From JAFDZW01 sp035632315 (lineage in GTDB: Bacteria > Bacteroidota > Ignavibacteria > Palsa-1295), in contig DASQGZ010000010.1 in the NCBI GenBank assembly GCA_035632315.1, forward strand, positions 1 through 64,000: a stretch of 64,000 nucleotides of DNA, given 5' to 3'. Positions 43,564 to 51,248 of this stretch are shown here, in pieces. The notes beneath the pieces were generated by a model. The model ran no database searches, had not been told where the DNA came from, and saw nothing but the letters and a program-made list of their open reading frames with translations. The translations under genes were made by a program, and so were the position numbers. Within the stretch, counting starts at the first letter, position 1; each line of letters starts with the position of its first letter.

Positions 43564-44646
43564 ATGGCACAAGCAGTAACAGCAGCGCAAGTAACCAAAG
43601 AAGAGCAAGCGAGAGAGCACTCCCGCAAGATGGTGAGCCAATCGTATTGGAGTCTTGTCCGGCATCAATTCAAAAAAAATAAGATCGCACTAACCGCGCT
43701 GTATACGGTGTATGTCTTATTCGCGGTTGCCATTTTCGCGGATTTTTTAGCGAACGATAAGCCGATCGTCGCTAAGTACAATGGGACGATATATTTCCCT
43801 GTCATCAAAGATTATCTGGTAGGGCTCGGGATCGATCGTTGGGGACCTGATCTGGTCAATACCGATTGGAAAGAGCTTGATAGTGAAGGAAAGCTAAGTA
43901 TGACGATTTGGACTCCTGTCCCATACCGTTCGTCGAACCAAGACTTGGAGCATAACATGGCTCATCCCGGCGGTAAACACATTCTCGGTACTGATGGTAT
44001 CGGCCGTGACGTGCTTGCTGGCATCATATCCGGTTCACGGATCGCGCTGACGATCGGTTTTCTTTCAATGTCGATCGCACTCACGCTGGGCATCCTGTTC
44101 GGAGCACTTGCAGGGTATTACGGAGGCTGGGTTGACATTGCAATATCCCGTTTGATCGAGGTGGTTATCACGTTTCCGACATTCTTTCTGATCATCACGG
44201 TTGTCGCGATGCTCCCGACCGGATCCATTTGGCTCGTGATGGTCATGATCGGCTTAACGAGGTGGCCTGGTATTGCGCGATTTACCAGGGGAGAATTTTT
44301 GCGAATTCGCAATATGGAATATTCCGCTGCTGCAACAGCGCTCGGATTTTCGGGAAAGCGGATCATCTTTCGTCATGTACTTCCGAATTCACTTGCCCCG
44401 GTGCTTGTCAGCGCTGCCTTCGGTGTTGCAAGCGCCATACTGACCGAAGCAGGCCTTTCATTTCTTGGATTCGGAGTACCGCCCACGATCGTCACGTGGG
44501 GAAGTGTGCTCAATGATGCCCGAGGGGATGTCACTGCCTGGTGGCTTGCCGTCTTTCCTGGTTTTATGATCTTTATCTCCGTGCTCTGTTATAACCTTAT
44601 CGGTGATGGACTCCGCGATGCGCTCGATCCAAGACTCAGAGACTAA
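43564..44646 (+). CDS. Oligopeptide ABC transporter permease, DppC type
   Basis: A 360-residue partner of the DppB-type permease. NKIALTALYTVYVLFAVAIFADFLA is the first segment; HILGTDGIGRDVLAGIISGSRIALTIG is the family signature; the EAA loop is FLRIRNMEYSAAATALGFSGKRIIFRHVLPN. A 60-residue periplasmic insert follows the first segment. It starts 19 bp after its partner and ends in a terminator. Confidence 0.9.
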   Translation: MAQAVTAAQVTKEEQAREHSRKMVSQSYWSLVRHQFKKNKIALTALYTVYVLFAVAIFADFLANDKPIVAKYNGTIYFPVIKDYLVGLGIDRWGPDLVNTDWKELDSEGKLSMTIWTPVPYRSSNQDLEHNMAHPGGKHILGTDGIGRDVLAGIISGSRIALTIGFLSMSIALTLGILFGALAGYYGGWVDIAISRLIEVVITFPTFFLIITVVAMLPTGSIWLVMVMIGLTRWPGIARFTRGEFLRIRNMEYSAAATALGFSGKRIIFRHVLPNSLAPVLVSAAFGVASAILTEAGLSFLGFGVPPTIVTWGSVLNDARGDVTAWWLAVFPGFMIFISVLCYNLIGDGLRDALDPRLRD

Positions 44647-44670
44647 CTATTTGATATTGTGCTGATAAAA

Positions 44671-44695
44671 TGGGCTTTTACAGCCCGTTTTTTTA
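44671..44695 (+). terminator. Rho-independent terminator after the permease genes
   Basis: TGGGCT and AGCCCG form a short G+C stem around TTTAC (44671-44687), followed by seven T residues. Confidence 0.8.
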
Positions 44696-44804
44696 TGCTT
44701 TAATAAATGAATGATTATTCATAGATACCAGATTAAACTTTTCTCCAGCCAGCCGACTCTTATGACAAACAAGATTATTTTACTAACGTATGGGAGATAG
44801 AAAA

Positions 44805-45671
44805 ATGAATAGATTCTTAAAAGCCTTCACAACTACAATGATGGTGATGGCAGGTTTGATGGCAGCCACGCTGTTCGTTGCAGGCTGTAAAAGCTCGACC
44901 GAACCGGCCGCTAATATGGAGTACGATTCCGAAGCTGCTGCCGATGTGCAGGCGTCCGGACTCGGGACTGAGTCGGGCGGAGCAGGTGTCAGTTTTGCCG
45001 ACGCGATGAACTTGTCACAAACGGGTAACGTGCCGGGTATTATTCTCGATCCGAAGAGCGATCCGGAGACTCGTTCGTACTCGTTCGATTCCGTGACAAA
45101 AGTTCATACACTCACTATTAGTCGTGGTATGAATATTGGCCAGTTCGATTTCAGTGCGCTGATCACCTATCAATATATTTTCTTCGATGCCGCAGGGAAT
45201 AAAATGAATAATTGGGTTAAAGGCACGACGAATTCGATCAGCTTCACGCTCTCGAAGACGAGAAATCTCGATAAAGGTCAGCGCGTCGATGTCGATGACA
45301 CCGCAAGCGGCGCATGGACGATCTCGAATATTGTTGCGGGTCCGCCGATCTTAAACGGAACATTCAGCCGCACCGGTACCGATGTGTTCCATACGGCAAA
45401 CAACGGCGACCGGACCTTCACGCATTCATTCACGATCACATTCACGAACGATACGCTTGTCAAAGTGAATGATGGGCACTGTTTCCTTGAAGGAACAGCA
45501 ACATCGGAATTTTCAGCGACAACACCGAAAGGTTACTCATTTACCCGTCACACGCTCATTACGTTCAATGGCGATGGCACTGCCACATTAGAGGTGACAC
45601 GCAATGGCGGTACCGTCGATACCTATACGATCGACACACGTTGGGGACTCTGGCTGCGCAAAGGCCGCTAA
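44805..45671 (+). CDS. Lipoprotein of unknown function
   Basis: A 288-residue lipoprotein. Leader MNRFLKAFTTTMMVMAGLMA and lipobox VAGC (Cys28). The mature part is beta-rich and Thr/Asn-rich, with no family I can name. ATG 44805 is preferred to ATG 44790 because GGGAG at 44792-44796 is well spaced for it. The gene stands alone between two terminators. Confidence 0.7.
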   Translation: MNRFLKAFTTTMMVMAGLMAATLFVAGCKSSTEPAANMEYDSEAAADVQASGLGTESGGAGVSFADAMNLSQTGNVPGIILDPKSDPETRSYSFDSVTKVHTLTISRGMNIGQFDFSALITYQYIFFDAAGNKMNNWVKGTTNSISFTLSKTRNLDKGQRVDVDDTASGAWTISNIVAGPPILNGTFSRTGTDVFHTANNGDRTFTHSFTITFTNDTLVKVNDGHCFLEGTATSEFSATTPKGYSFTRHTLITFNGDGTATLEVTRNGGTVDTYTIDTRWGLWLRKGR

Positions 45672-45735
45672 GAAAAGTTTGGTAATCCCGAATCAAGTTA
45701 CGCAAGGGAAGATAACGTACACAACAACCAGCACG

Positions 45736-45766
45736 CAGCCCGCCTGTTTCTACAGACGGGCTGTTT
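45736..45766 (+). terminator. Bidirectional stem-loop terminator
   Basis: CAGCCCGCCTGT (45736-45747) and ACAGACGGGCTG (45752-45763) pair with one mismatch around TTCT. It lies between convergent genes, with TTT on the plus side, and can serve both. Confidence 0.65.
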
Positions 45767-45769
45767 GGT

Positions 45770-47110
45770 TTATACGAGATTCTGATAGAACAATGCTCCG
45801 CATTTGACCCCGCGATGAAAATTTTTCAGATTCATTTTCTCGTTCGGCGAGTGAGCGTTCTGATCGGGTAAGCCGAAGCCCATCAAGACGGTCGGCGCTC
45901 CGAGGATCGTTGCAAAGCTATTGACGATCGGGATAGAGCCGCCTTCGCGGGTTAAGAACGGCTCCTTGCCGAAGACTTCACGCATTGCTTTGCGGGCGGC
46001 GTTCATTCCATGCGAATCAATTGGCGTCATTGCAGGCATTCCGCCGTGCAGGTCGATCACTTTAATCTTCACTCCGGCAGGTTTTATCTTGTTAAAGAAC
46101 GCCTCGAATTTTTTTGCGATCTCGTCCGGCGTTTGATTCGGAACAAGACGCATCGAAATTTTTGCGTATGCTTTCGATGGCAGAACGGTCTTTGCGCCTT
46201 CGCCGGTGAAGCCACCCCAAATCCCGTTGCAATCGAGCGTCGGGCGCGACCACATACGTCCGAGTTCGGAATAACCCAATTCTCCGGGCGTTGCATCGGT
46301 TTCGAGATCTTTCATAAATGCATTGCGATCGAATGGCAGTCGGGCAATTTCTTTTCGCTCGGCATCGGAGATCGCGACGACATTATCATAAAATCCGTTG
46401 ATCAAAACTTTGCCGTTTGCATCTTTGAGTTTCGAGATCATCACCGCAAGTGCGTTGATCGGATTTTCGACAGCGCCACCGAAAAAACCGGAATGCAGAT
46501 CGCGGTTCGGTCCCGTTACTTCAACTTGCATATAACAGAGGCCGCGCAGGCCATAACACAAAGACGGCTGGTCGTAGCCGAACATCGGCGTATCGCTCAC
46601 CATCACGGTATCGCAAGCGAGAAGCGTTTTATTATCTTCGAGAAATTTATCAAGGTTCGGCGAACCGATCTCCTCTTCGCCTTCGATGATGACTTTCACG
46701 TTCACCGGCATCGTGCTCGACGTGCGAAGATGTGCTTCGATCGCTTTGAGCTGCATCAGGACTTGACCTTTATCATCGACCGACCCGCGCGCATAGATAT
46801 TATCGTTCTCGATATGCGGTTCGAACGGAGGATGCGTCCACAGATCGAGCGGATCGACAGGCTGAACATCGTAGTGTCCGTACAGGAGCACTGTCGGCGA
46901 ATTTTTTCCGGCATCGAGCCGCTCGCCATACACAACAGGGTGTCCGGCAGTTTCCATGATGCGAATATTATTTAAGCCGATGCGTTTCATTTCATCTCGC
47001 ACCCATTCGGCACAGCGGCGAACCTCGCCTTTATGCTCGGGCGATGTCGAGATCGACGGAATTCGCAAAAACTCTTTCAGCTCGTCTTCGTAGCGAGATT
47101 TATTTTGATC
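45770..47110 (-). pseudogene. M20 family dipeptidase, 5' end cut off by a transposon (main fragment)
   Basis: The main body of an M20 metallopeptidase that cleaves dipeptides or C-terminal residues using two metal ions. VLLYGHYDVQPV holds the first metal His and Asp; ARGSVDDKGQVLM the bridging Asp; IIEGEEEIGSPN the catalytic Glu pair; GLPDQNAHSPNEKMNLKNF the last His. The frame runs upstream to DQNKSRYEDELKEFLRIPS at 47110, then meets the transposon end and a stop at 47117-47119, with no ATG or GTG. The missing first codons (ATG GAC TTA CTT TCT TTT ATC ...) lie at 51030-51058, beyond the element. Joined across one target copy, the gene is 454 codons. Any residual expression would need the internal TTG at 47068. 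Confidence 0.92.
47103..47110. repeat. Target site duplication, left copy (TTTTGATC)
   Basis: This 8-base sequence abuts the left inverted repeat and is repeated exactly at 51030-51037 after the right one. Confidence 0.95.
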
Positions 47111-47128
47111 GGTACTGTCCTAATTTGA
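47111..47128 (+). repeat. Terminal inverted repeat, left
   Basis: GGTACTGTCCTAATTTGA, the exact reverse complement of 51012-51029. Similarity ends at base 19. Confidence 0.95.
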
Positions 47129-47174
47129 AAGTCGCTCAGGGAATGAAAATGGGAGACGACAAAAAGTATATGTG

Positions 47175-47630
47175 CTATGAAGGGAATGCAAATCCATTTT
47201 CGTGCAGAGTGAGTACAAGTCTCGCAATAGAATCTGCTAATTCACCAGTCTCTTTAATAAGAAATTCTGTACCATCGGCTTGCTTATAGCCGATGTGCCA
47301 ACGAGCCAATGTAGCTGACTGGTCTAACCGATACTCTTGCCCATCGACATTAATATGCTTTGGCAAATATTTGCTTAACAGAGAGACGCCGTATGCGGGA
47401 CAAATGTATTCGTCTTGTGGCTCTAAGGGGTGATGAGGATCGGGATAAAAGTAATTATTGAGGTCAATCTGTCTTGCGATAGAAATATACTCTTCTCCCT
47501 TAAACCCCGCCGTGTGAAGTTCAAGCGATAGATTTAACGAAGCAATGTCTTTCCCTTCTTGCATAATTTTTTGATTGCTTTGCTTGTAAGACAGCGGAAC
47601 CAAGCGATAGGTGCCCTTTTGTTGAATCAT
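47175..47630 (-). CDS. Unknown cargo protein
   Basis: A 151-residue protein I do not recognise. ATG 47630 (MIQQKGTYRLVPLSYKQ) is chosen; an upstream start at 47717 would run into the divergent gene. It has two hydrophilic halves, a segment EEYISIARQIDLNNYFYPDPHHP and a C-terminal helix ELADSIARLVLTLHENGF. No signal peptide. It faces away from the 74-residue gene with 16 bp between start codons, so the two probably share a control region. Composition is A+T-rich like the rest of the cargo. Confidence 0.6.
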   Translation of the reverse strand: MIQQKGTYRLVPLSYKQSNQKIMQEGKDIASLNLSLELHTAGFKGEEYISIARQIDLNNYFYPDPHHPLEPQDEYICPAYGVSLLSKYLPKHINVDGQEYRLDQSATLARWHIGYKQADGTEFLIKETGELADSIARLVLTLHENGFAFPS

Positions 47631-47646
47631 TAGAAAGGGACACAAT

Positions 47647-47871
47647 ATGGATTTTGACTCAGAAGAATTTACTCGACAGGTAATGGCAGATGCAATAGCA
47701 CAAGTGCGGGCAAACATAGAATCTGCAATTTCTACTGTGATTTGCCCGGTACATCATCAAAGACCGACACTCATTGATAACTATGGTGATCCAGAACAGC
47801 CATTTTCTGTAAGGGCGTGTTGTGAAGAATGTAAGCAGCTTGCCCAGCAGGCAATAGAATGGAATCAATAG
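47647..47871 (+). CDS. Small Cys-rich cargo protein, possible zinc binder
   Basis: A 74-residue protein with a predicted N-terminal helix (EEFTRQVMADAIAQVRANIES) and then CPVHHQRP and RACCEEC, together a possible C/H-rich metal site. AAAGGGA at 47634-47640 precedes ATG 47647. It is divergent from the 151-residue gene and may be its regulator or partner. No family is recognised. Confidence 0.6.
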   Translation: MDFDSEEFTRQVMADAIAQVRANIESAISTVICPVHHQRPTLIDNYGDPEQPFSVRACCEECKQLAQQAIEWNQ

Positions 47872-48071
47872 GTGTAACAAAACGACGTTAAAAGTGTTAT
47901 TCTTACTGTAAGAAAGGCATCCCCAGTCCTGTAGATATAGTGTCCCAGTAAGCATTTGATTTTATTATTGTTATTAACTTTTCTGCAATATAATTTGGAT
48001 TTTCAAAGTTTTTTTAGTATATTATGATGTGCTATTAGGAGCACCTATATTAGGCACCTACTTAAGATAAC

Positions 48072-48548
48072 ATGGCTACATTACACGAGATAGCGAATTA
48101 TTTCATAGAGAAAGCATACGAGAATAATAAACCAATTTCCAATAAGAAGTTGCAGAAGTTGGTCTATTATGCTCAAGTGTGGTTTTTGGTGCATTACAAT
48201 ACCAAATTATTTCGAGATAAGATCGAAGCGTGGATACATGGACCAGCCATACCAGCTTTATATTCAAAGTATCGTCGATTCAGCTATGGTAACCTACCTC
48301 AACCTACTGAATCTATAAACCTTCCAAACAGTATCACTGCGTTTTTAGATGAAGTATGGAGAGTTTATGGAAAACTCGATGCGAACTACCTCGAACAATT
48401 GACCCACTCGGAATTACCTTGGCAGCAAGCCAGGGAAGGATTAGATATAAATCAAAGTTCTTCTAAAGAAATTAATATGACATTTGCAAAGAACTTCTAT
48501 GCCCAACTCCTCAATAATTCTTCAGGCGATACCGGAGCCACAGCATAA
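48072..48548 (+). CDS. Panacea-domain antitoxin (DUF4065/SocA-like)
   Basis: A 158-residue protein with the Panacea domain: EIANYFIEKAYENNKPISNKK, KLQKLVYYAQVWFLVHY and EAWIHGPAIPALYSKYR. Panacea is an antitoxin domain paired with many unrelated toxins. The next gene overlaps its 3' end by 50 bp in another frame, the tight coupling expected of a toxin-antitoxin pair. It would neutralise the neighbour by direct binding and could stabilise the transposon in its host. Confidence 0.85.
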   Translation: MATLHEIANYFIEKAYENNKPISNKKLQKLVYYAQVWFLVHYNTKLFRDKIEAWIHGPAIPALYSKYRRFSYGNLPQPTESINLPNSITAFLDEVWRVYGKLDANYLEQLTHSELPWQQAREGLDINQSSSKEINMTFAKNFYAQLLNNSSGDTGATA

Positions 48549-48930
48549 TGAATTAGGTGTAATACCTGATGCTGTAACAACAAATGAAAGAATAAAAGAA
48601 GATGCAGACTTTATCGTAAATTTTTCATTTAAAGACTATAATAGCGGAGAATGCCAAGTTTCTAAATTGTCCGATAAAACCGCTAAGCAAGTAATGACGA
48701 AGCTGAAAGATGTTAGTGGAAAACCCCTCCCTAAATTTAAAGAACATCTTGAACCAATTGAATATAAGGGTGAGTATAAAAAAATATTCCATGGGCTTTC
48801 CCCGGATGTCGAAATGTATGAAATTAAATGTAGTGGAGATAAGAGAGTGTTTGGGCATTTAACTTCATACATTTTTAACATCACAGCGGTCAGAACTTCA
48901 CATTATGAAATAGCGAAAGTGCGTCGATAG
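48499..48930 (+). CDS. Candidate toxin paired with the Panacea antitoxin
   Basis: A 143-residue protein starting at ATG 48499 (MPNSSIILQAIPEPQ) inside the antitoxin gene; a TTG at 48484 is possible. The core reads FIVNFSFKDYNSGECQVSKLSDKTAKQVMTKLKDVSG and ends KRVFGHLTSYIFNITAVRTSHYEIAKVRR. That order (FSF start, a helix ending in LKD, RVFG...IFNI strand pair, then a short tail) is like proteins I recall next to other Panacea genes, but I can name neither activity nor family. Toxicity is inferred from context. Confidence 0.6.
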   Translation: MPNSSIILQAIPEPQHNELGVIPDAVTTNERIKEDADFIVNFSFKDYNSGECQVSKLSDKTAKQVMTKLKDVSGKPLPKFKEHLEPIEYKGEYKKIFHGLSPDVEMYEIKCSGDKRVFGHLTSYIFNITAVRTSHYEIAKVRR

Positions 48931-49770
48931 TCACGCCGCTACACTCCACGTTCGTTCTTCTCGGAGCAAATCTTCCCAAGTCCAGACCGAACGCACTACA
49001 CCTGCTGCCATTGCCGGGGTGCAACGTACCGAGGAATGGATTCTGAGGAAATTGTAATGGTAAAAGTGCAGGGCTATTGCAGCCTTTAGATTCTCCAACT
49101 TCTTGCTGAATCCATTGGTCAGCCGAGTCAGGCGACGGCTTGACATACGAACGGTAAGGTTCTGTCGCTCAATGTACGAGGTTGAAATCAGTTTAGGGTC
49201 AGGACGACCGAGCAGAGCGCGTATCGTAACCGACACGATCTTTTGAGGCGAGTAACGGCGTTGCTCTTCGGGAGTGTTGGCGCCGTAGGTCTTGACAACC
49301 TGTCCGTAATGCACATCACCACCTAATGCACGATATACCGAAGCAGGATAAGCATTAAACGCATCGGTACTTAGTTGAAACTCTCCCTTGATCTTCGCGG
49401 CGAGGTCGTACATCAGTAAATCAGTGAGCTCCTGAGTGCGTTTGCCAACAAAGAACGACGGTACGAGCTTGCTTTCAGCGTCGAGAGCAATGAAAATCCA
49501 TTGGTCGCCCATTTCGGGTTTATCTTCAATCTGCACCTGTTTCTGTTTCTTACCGACAAAAGCCCATATCTCATCGCATTGTACGACTTTGCAGTTGAGA
49601 TTGCGGAGCGTTCTGTCTTGAATGACCTGTGCTTTCTCCCCGGCACGGACAGTCAGACGCATAATAGTATCACGGTGGATTCCGGTAATTCGCTCGGTCG
49701 AGCGAATAGAGTTGCCTTCGCAAAGAAGGCTGAGAACAGTTGCCTGTTCTTCTAAGGATAATTTATTCAT
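48931..49770 (-). CDS. IS1-like DDE transposase
   Basis: A 279-residue single-frame transposase. An N-terminal helix-turn-helix (EEQATVLSLLCEGNSIRSTER, IHRDTIMRLTV) precedes the catalytic domain with Asp66 (VQCDEIWAFVGKKQK), Asp136 (LSTDAFNAYP) and Glu201 (SYIERQNLTVRMSSRR). The IERQN block is typical of IS1. Unlike E. coli IS1 there is no InsA/InsB frameshift and no N-terminal zinc finger. It ends directly against the candidate toxin gene (convergent, no gap). The control region at 49771-49855 has repeated GTTCGTTACAAGA sites. Confidence 0.88.
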   Translation of the reverse strand: MNKLSLEEQATVLSLLCEGNSIRSTERITGIHRDTIMRLTVRAGEKAQVIQDRTLRNLNCKVVQCDEIWAFVGKKQKQVQIEDKPEMGDQWIFIALDAESKLVPSFFVGKRTQELTDLLMYDLAAKIKGEFQLSTDAFNAYPASVYRALGGDVHYGQVVKTYGANTPEEQRRYSPQKIVSVTIRALLGRPDPKLISTSYIERQNLTVRMSSRRLTRLTNGFSKKLENLKAAIALHFYHYNFLRIHSSVRCTPAMAAGVVRSVWTWEDLLREERTWSVAA

Positions 49771-49855
49771 GTTCGTTACAAGATGAATTATGGAAATTGC
49801 CTTGTAACGGACAGTGTTAAACTGTCAGGGCTGACAGGGTTTGTTCGTTACAAGA
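49771..49855. repeat. GTTCGTTACAAGA repeats upstream of the transposase
   Basis: GTTCGTTACAAGA occurs at 49771-49783 and 49843-49855 in direct orientation, with an inverted partial copy CTTGTAACGGAC at 49801-49812. The first abuts the transposase start codon. Possible operator or transposase-binding sites. Confidence 0.6.
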
Positions 49856-49869
49856 CTGTTAGTTCTTAG

Positions 49870-49905
49870 AAAACCGTAGGTGTTAGTAGCACCTGCGGTT
49901 TTCGT
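49870..49905 (-). terminator. Stem-loop terminator of the HEPN-like gene
   Basis: AAAACCGTAGGTG (49870-49882) and CACCTGCGGTTTT (49890-49902) form a 13-bp stem with one G-T pair. It lies just beyond the stop of the minus-strand gene at 49931. Confidence 0.7.
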
Positions 49906-49930
49906 TATTTGAGCGGGTTGTAAACCTATT

Positions 49931-50854
49931 CTATGGCAGTAAAGGTTTCAAGGAATTAAGAAAGAGTCCGACTGCATCATATATTTTCCATCCTTCTCTC
50001 TTGTGTGCTGGCGGTACGCCAATAAAGATGTGCGGATGAGCAACGGGGTTACGCCAAATGTCTTTCATAAGACGGAAAGAAAATACAAGGTTTTTGTATT
50101 TGTCTGGGTCTGCTTGAATATCCATGTGAACATTGGAAAGATTTTTCTTTACACGGAAATCCTCCACTTGGTTGTCAATAAGTGTAAGAATCTGATCCCA
50201 TTGTGCATCTTCAATTGCGATAGGATTGCCATTTTTTAATGGCTGCACCCCTAATTTCTTTCCAAGTAGTTGACTAACGCTTTCGATAATTCGCATAAGG
50301 TGAAAGACCGCTGCGGTCTGTTGGTCTAATGCTAAGCATTTTGAAGCACTGACTACATCAAAACAGTAAATGTATAAGGCTGAATGTTCTTTTAATTCAA
50401 ATGGGTCATTATTATCGAATTTTTCAGCTTCATCGGAAAGGAGCCACAAAAATTTACATTCTTCAATTTCCGATTCAATTATGCGCTCTAAACCATCAAT
50501 GGCAGAGTGCATATCAATTAGACTAAGATTTGTAATTGGTCGTCTTTGAAGCACCTCTATTGTACTACGAAGCTGCTTTTTTGAGTGTGTTAGCCCCAAC
50601 ATATCTATATTTTCTTTAATTTTATCCTTTTCGAAGGCTAATAATATGATCTTGGTAGCTGTTTCTATTGCCTGTTGATCGACAATTGACTTTTGCATAA
50701 ACCAACTAAGCGGCTCTTTGAAGACAGCAGTTGCCAATTTCATTTGTCCGCCTATATGATAGACCGCATCTGCATTGAATTCTTTCATGTCCTTTAGAGT
50801 AAATAAACGTCGTTCAAATATACTCTTTAAAATCAGCGACTTAACGGTTTCCAT
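49931..50854 (-). CDS. HEPN-like cargo protein of unknown function
   Basis: A 307-residue, nearly all-helical soluble protein from ATG 50854 (METVKSLILKSIF); an upstream TTG at 50944 would add 30 residues. The C-terminal region SFRLMKDIWRNPVAHPH contains Arg268 and His273 as R-x4-H, the active-site motif of HEPN ribonucleases, after a helix pair (AAVFHLMRIIESVSQLLG) typical of HEPN folds. HEPN proteins are common in toxin and phage-defence systems. The family match is by eye and the substrate unknown. It lies at the right end of the transposon. Confidence 0.65.
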   Translation of the reverse strand: METVKSLILKSIFERRLFTLKDMKEFNADAVYHIGGQMKLATAVFKEPLSWFMQKSIVDQQAIETATKIILLAFEKDKIKENIDMLGLTHSKKQLRSTIEVLQRRPITNLSLIDMHSAIDGLERIIESEIEECKFLWLLSDEAEKFDNNDPFELKEHSALYIYCFDVVSASKCLALDQQTAAVFHLMRIIESVSQLLGKKLGVQPLKNGNPIAIEDAQWDQILTLIDNQVEDFRVKKNLSNVHMDIQADPDKYKNLVFSFRLMKDIWRNPVAHPHIFIGVPPAHKREGWKIYDAVGLFLNSLKPLLP

Positions 50855-50950
50855 TGTAGTGCAGAGATAGTTAAAACTTGGGTTTTGCCTATCTCTACAA
50901 GCCGCCGGAGATAAGCGACCGAGAATAACTTCCTCAGTTGTCAAAGATCA

Positions 50951-50968
50951 CTGTCCGGCGGCGGACAG
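50951..50968. repeat. Subterminal hairpin CTGTCCG-GCGG-CGGACAG
   Basis: A perfect 7-bp inverted repeat 61 bp inside the right end. Its CTGTCC/GGACAG arms repeat the sequence found in the terminal inverted repeats, so it may be an extra transposase-binding site or an operator of the HEPN-like gene. Confidence 0.5.
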
Positions 50969-51011
50969 AGAACATAAAGTATAATGCAAATTTTCTCTGC
51001 CCTAACTTAGG

Positions 51012-51029
51012 TCAAATTAGGACAGTACC
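51012..51029 (-). repeat. Terminal inverted repeat, right
   Basis: TCAAATTAGGACAGTACC, the exact reverse complement of 47111-47128. Confidence 0.95.
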
Positions 51030-51037
51030 TTTTGATC
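51030..51037. repeat. Target site duplication, right copy (TTTTGATC)
   Basis: Identical to 47103-47110. It lies in codons 8-10 of the interrupted peptidase gene. Confidence 0.95.
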
Positions 51038-51058
51038 GATAAAAGAAAGTAAGTCCAT
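51030..51058 (-). pseudogene. 5' end of the interrupted M20 peptidase gene
   Basis: On the minus strand this reads ATG GAC TTA CTT TCT TTT ATC GAT CAA AA, encoding MDLLSFIDQ and the first two bases of an Asn codon. The next base is 47102 on the far side of the element, giving AAT AAA TCT CGC (NKSR) in frame. It therefore holds the native start codon and, upstream of 51058, the native promoter. Confidence 0.92.
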
Positions 51059-51248
51059 GTTTTGGTGTTGTACAATTTCTGCCGATCATCCGGCGGCACA
51101 TAAACAATTATTTTGCTGACGAAAGTCCTCCGATAGTGGGTTGCCCATTAAATAACTCGCTACTTAATAAGATATAATGTGTTTTATCTATAGCATATGC
51201 TGACAGAAGCATACACTAAATAAACAAATTATCGTGAAGGAAATAGAT

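Larger units (their letters stand above)
47111..51029. mobile_element. IS1-like transposon with cargo genes
   Basis: A 3919-bp element with perfect 18-bp terminal inverted repeats (GGTACTGTCCTAATTTGA at 47111-47128; its complement at 51012-51029) and a perfect 8-bp target duplication. It carries one DDE transposase (48931-49770) of IS1 style and five other genes: an unknown divergent pair, a Panacea antitoxin with overlapping partner, and a HEPN-like protein. IS1-family elements are usually around 0.7-1.2 kb, so about 3 kb is cargo. An 8-bp duplication and GGT..TG termini fit IS1 (8-9 bp); IS1595-family elements share this duplication size and are the main alternative. Insertion split an M20 peptidase gene whose frame is restored by exact removal, so the event is recent. 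Confidence 0.93.

Noticed and set aside
46010..46975. A 321-codon open frame on the plus strand inside the M20 peptidase gene
   Set aside because: It is a long antisense shadow produced by G+C-rich codons; the residues look random and the minus strand encodes clear peptidase motifs.
47631..47717. Longer start for the 151-residue cargo gene
   Set aside because: It would overlap the divergent Cys-rich gene and its ribosome binding site; ATG 47630 is simpler.
48900..49860. A separate, nested IS around the transposase within a larger unrelated island
   Set aside because: I looked for a second inverted-repeat pair and short duplication around 48900-48931 and 49771-49860. GGACAG at 49809 resembles the ends, but no partner exists on the other side.
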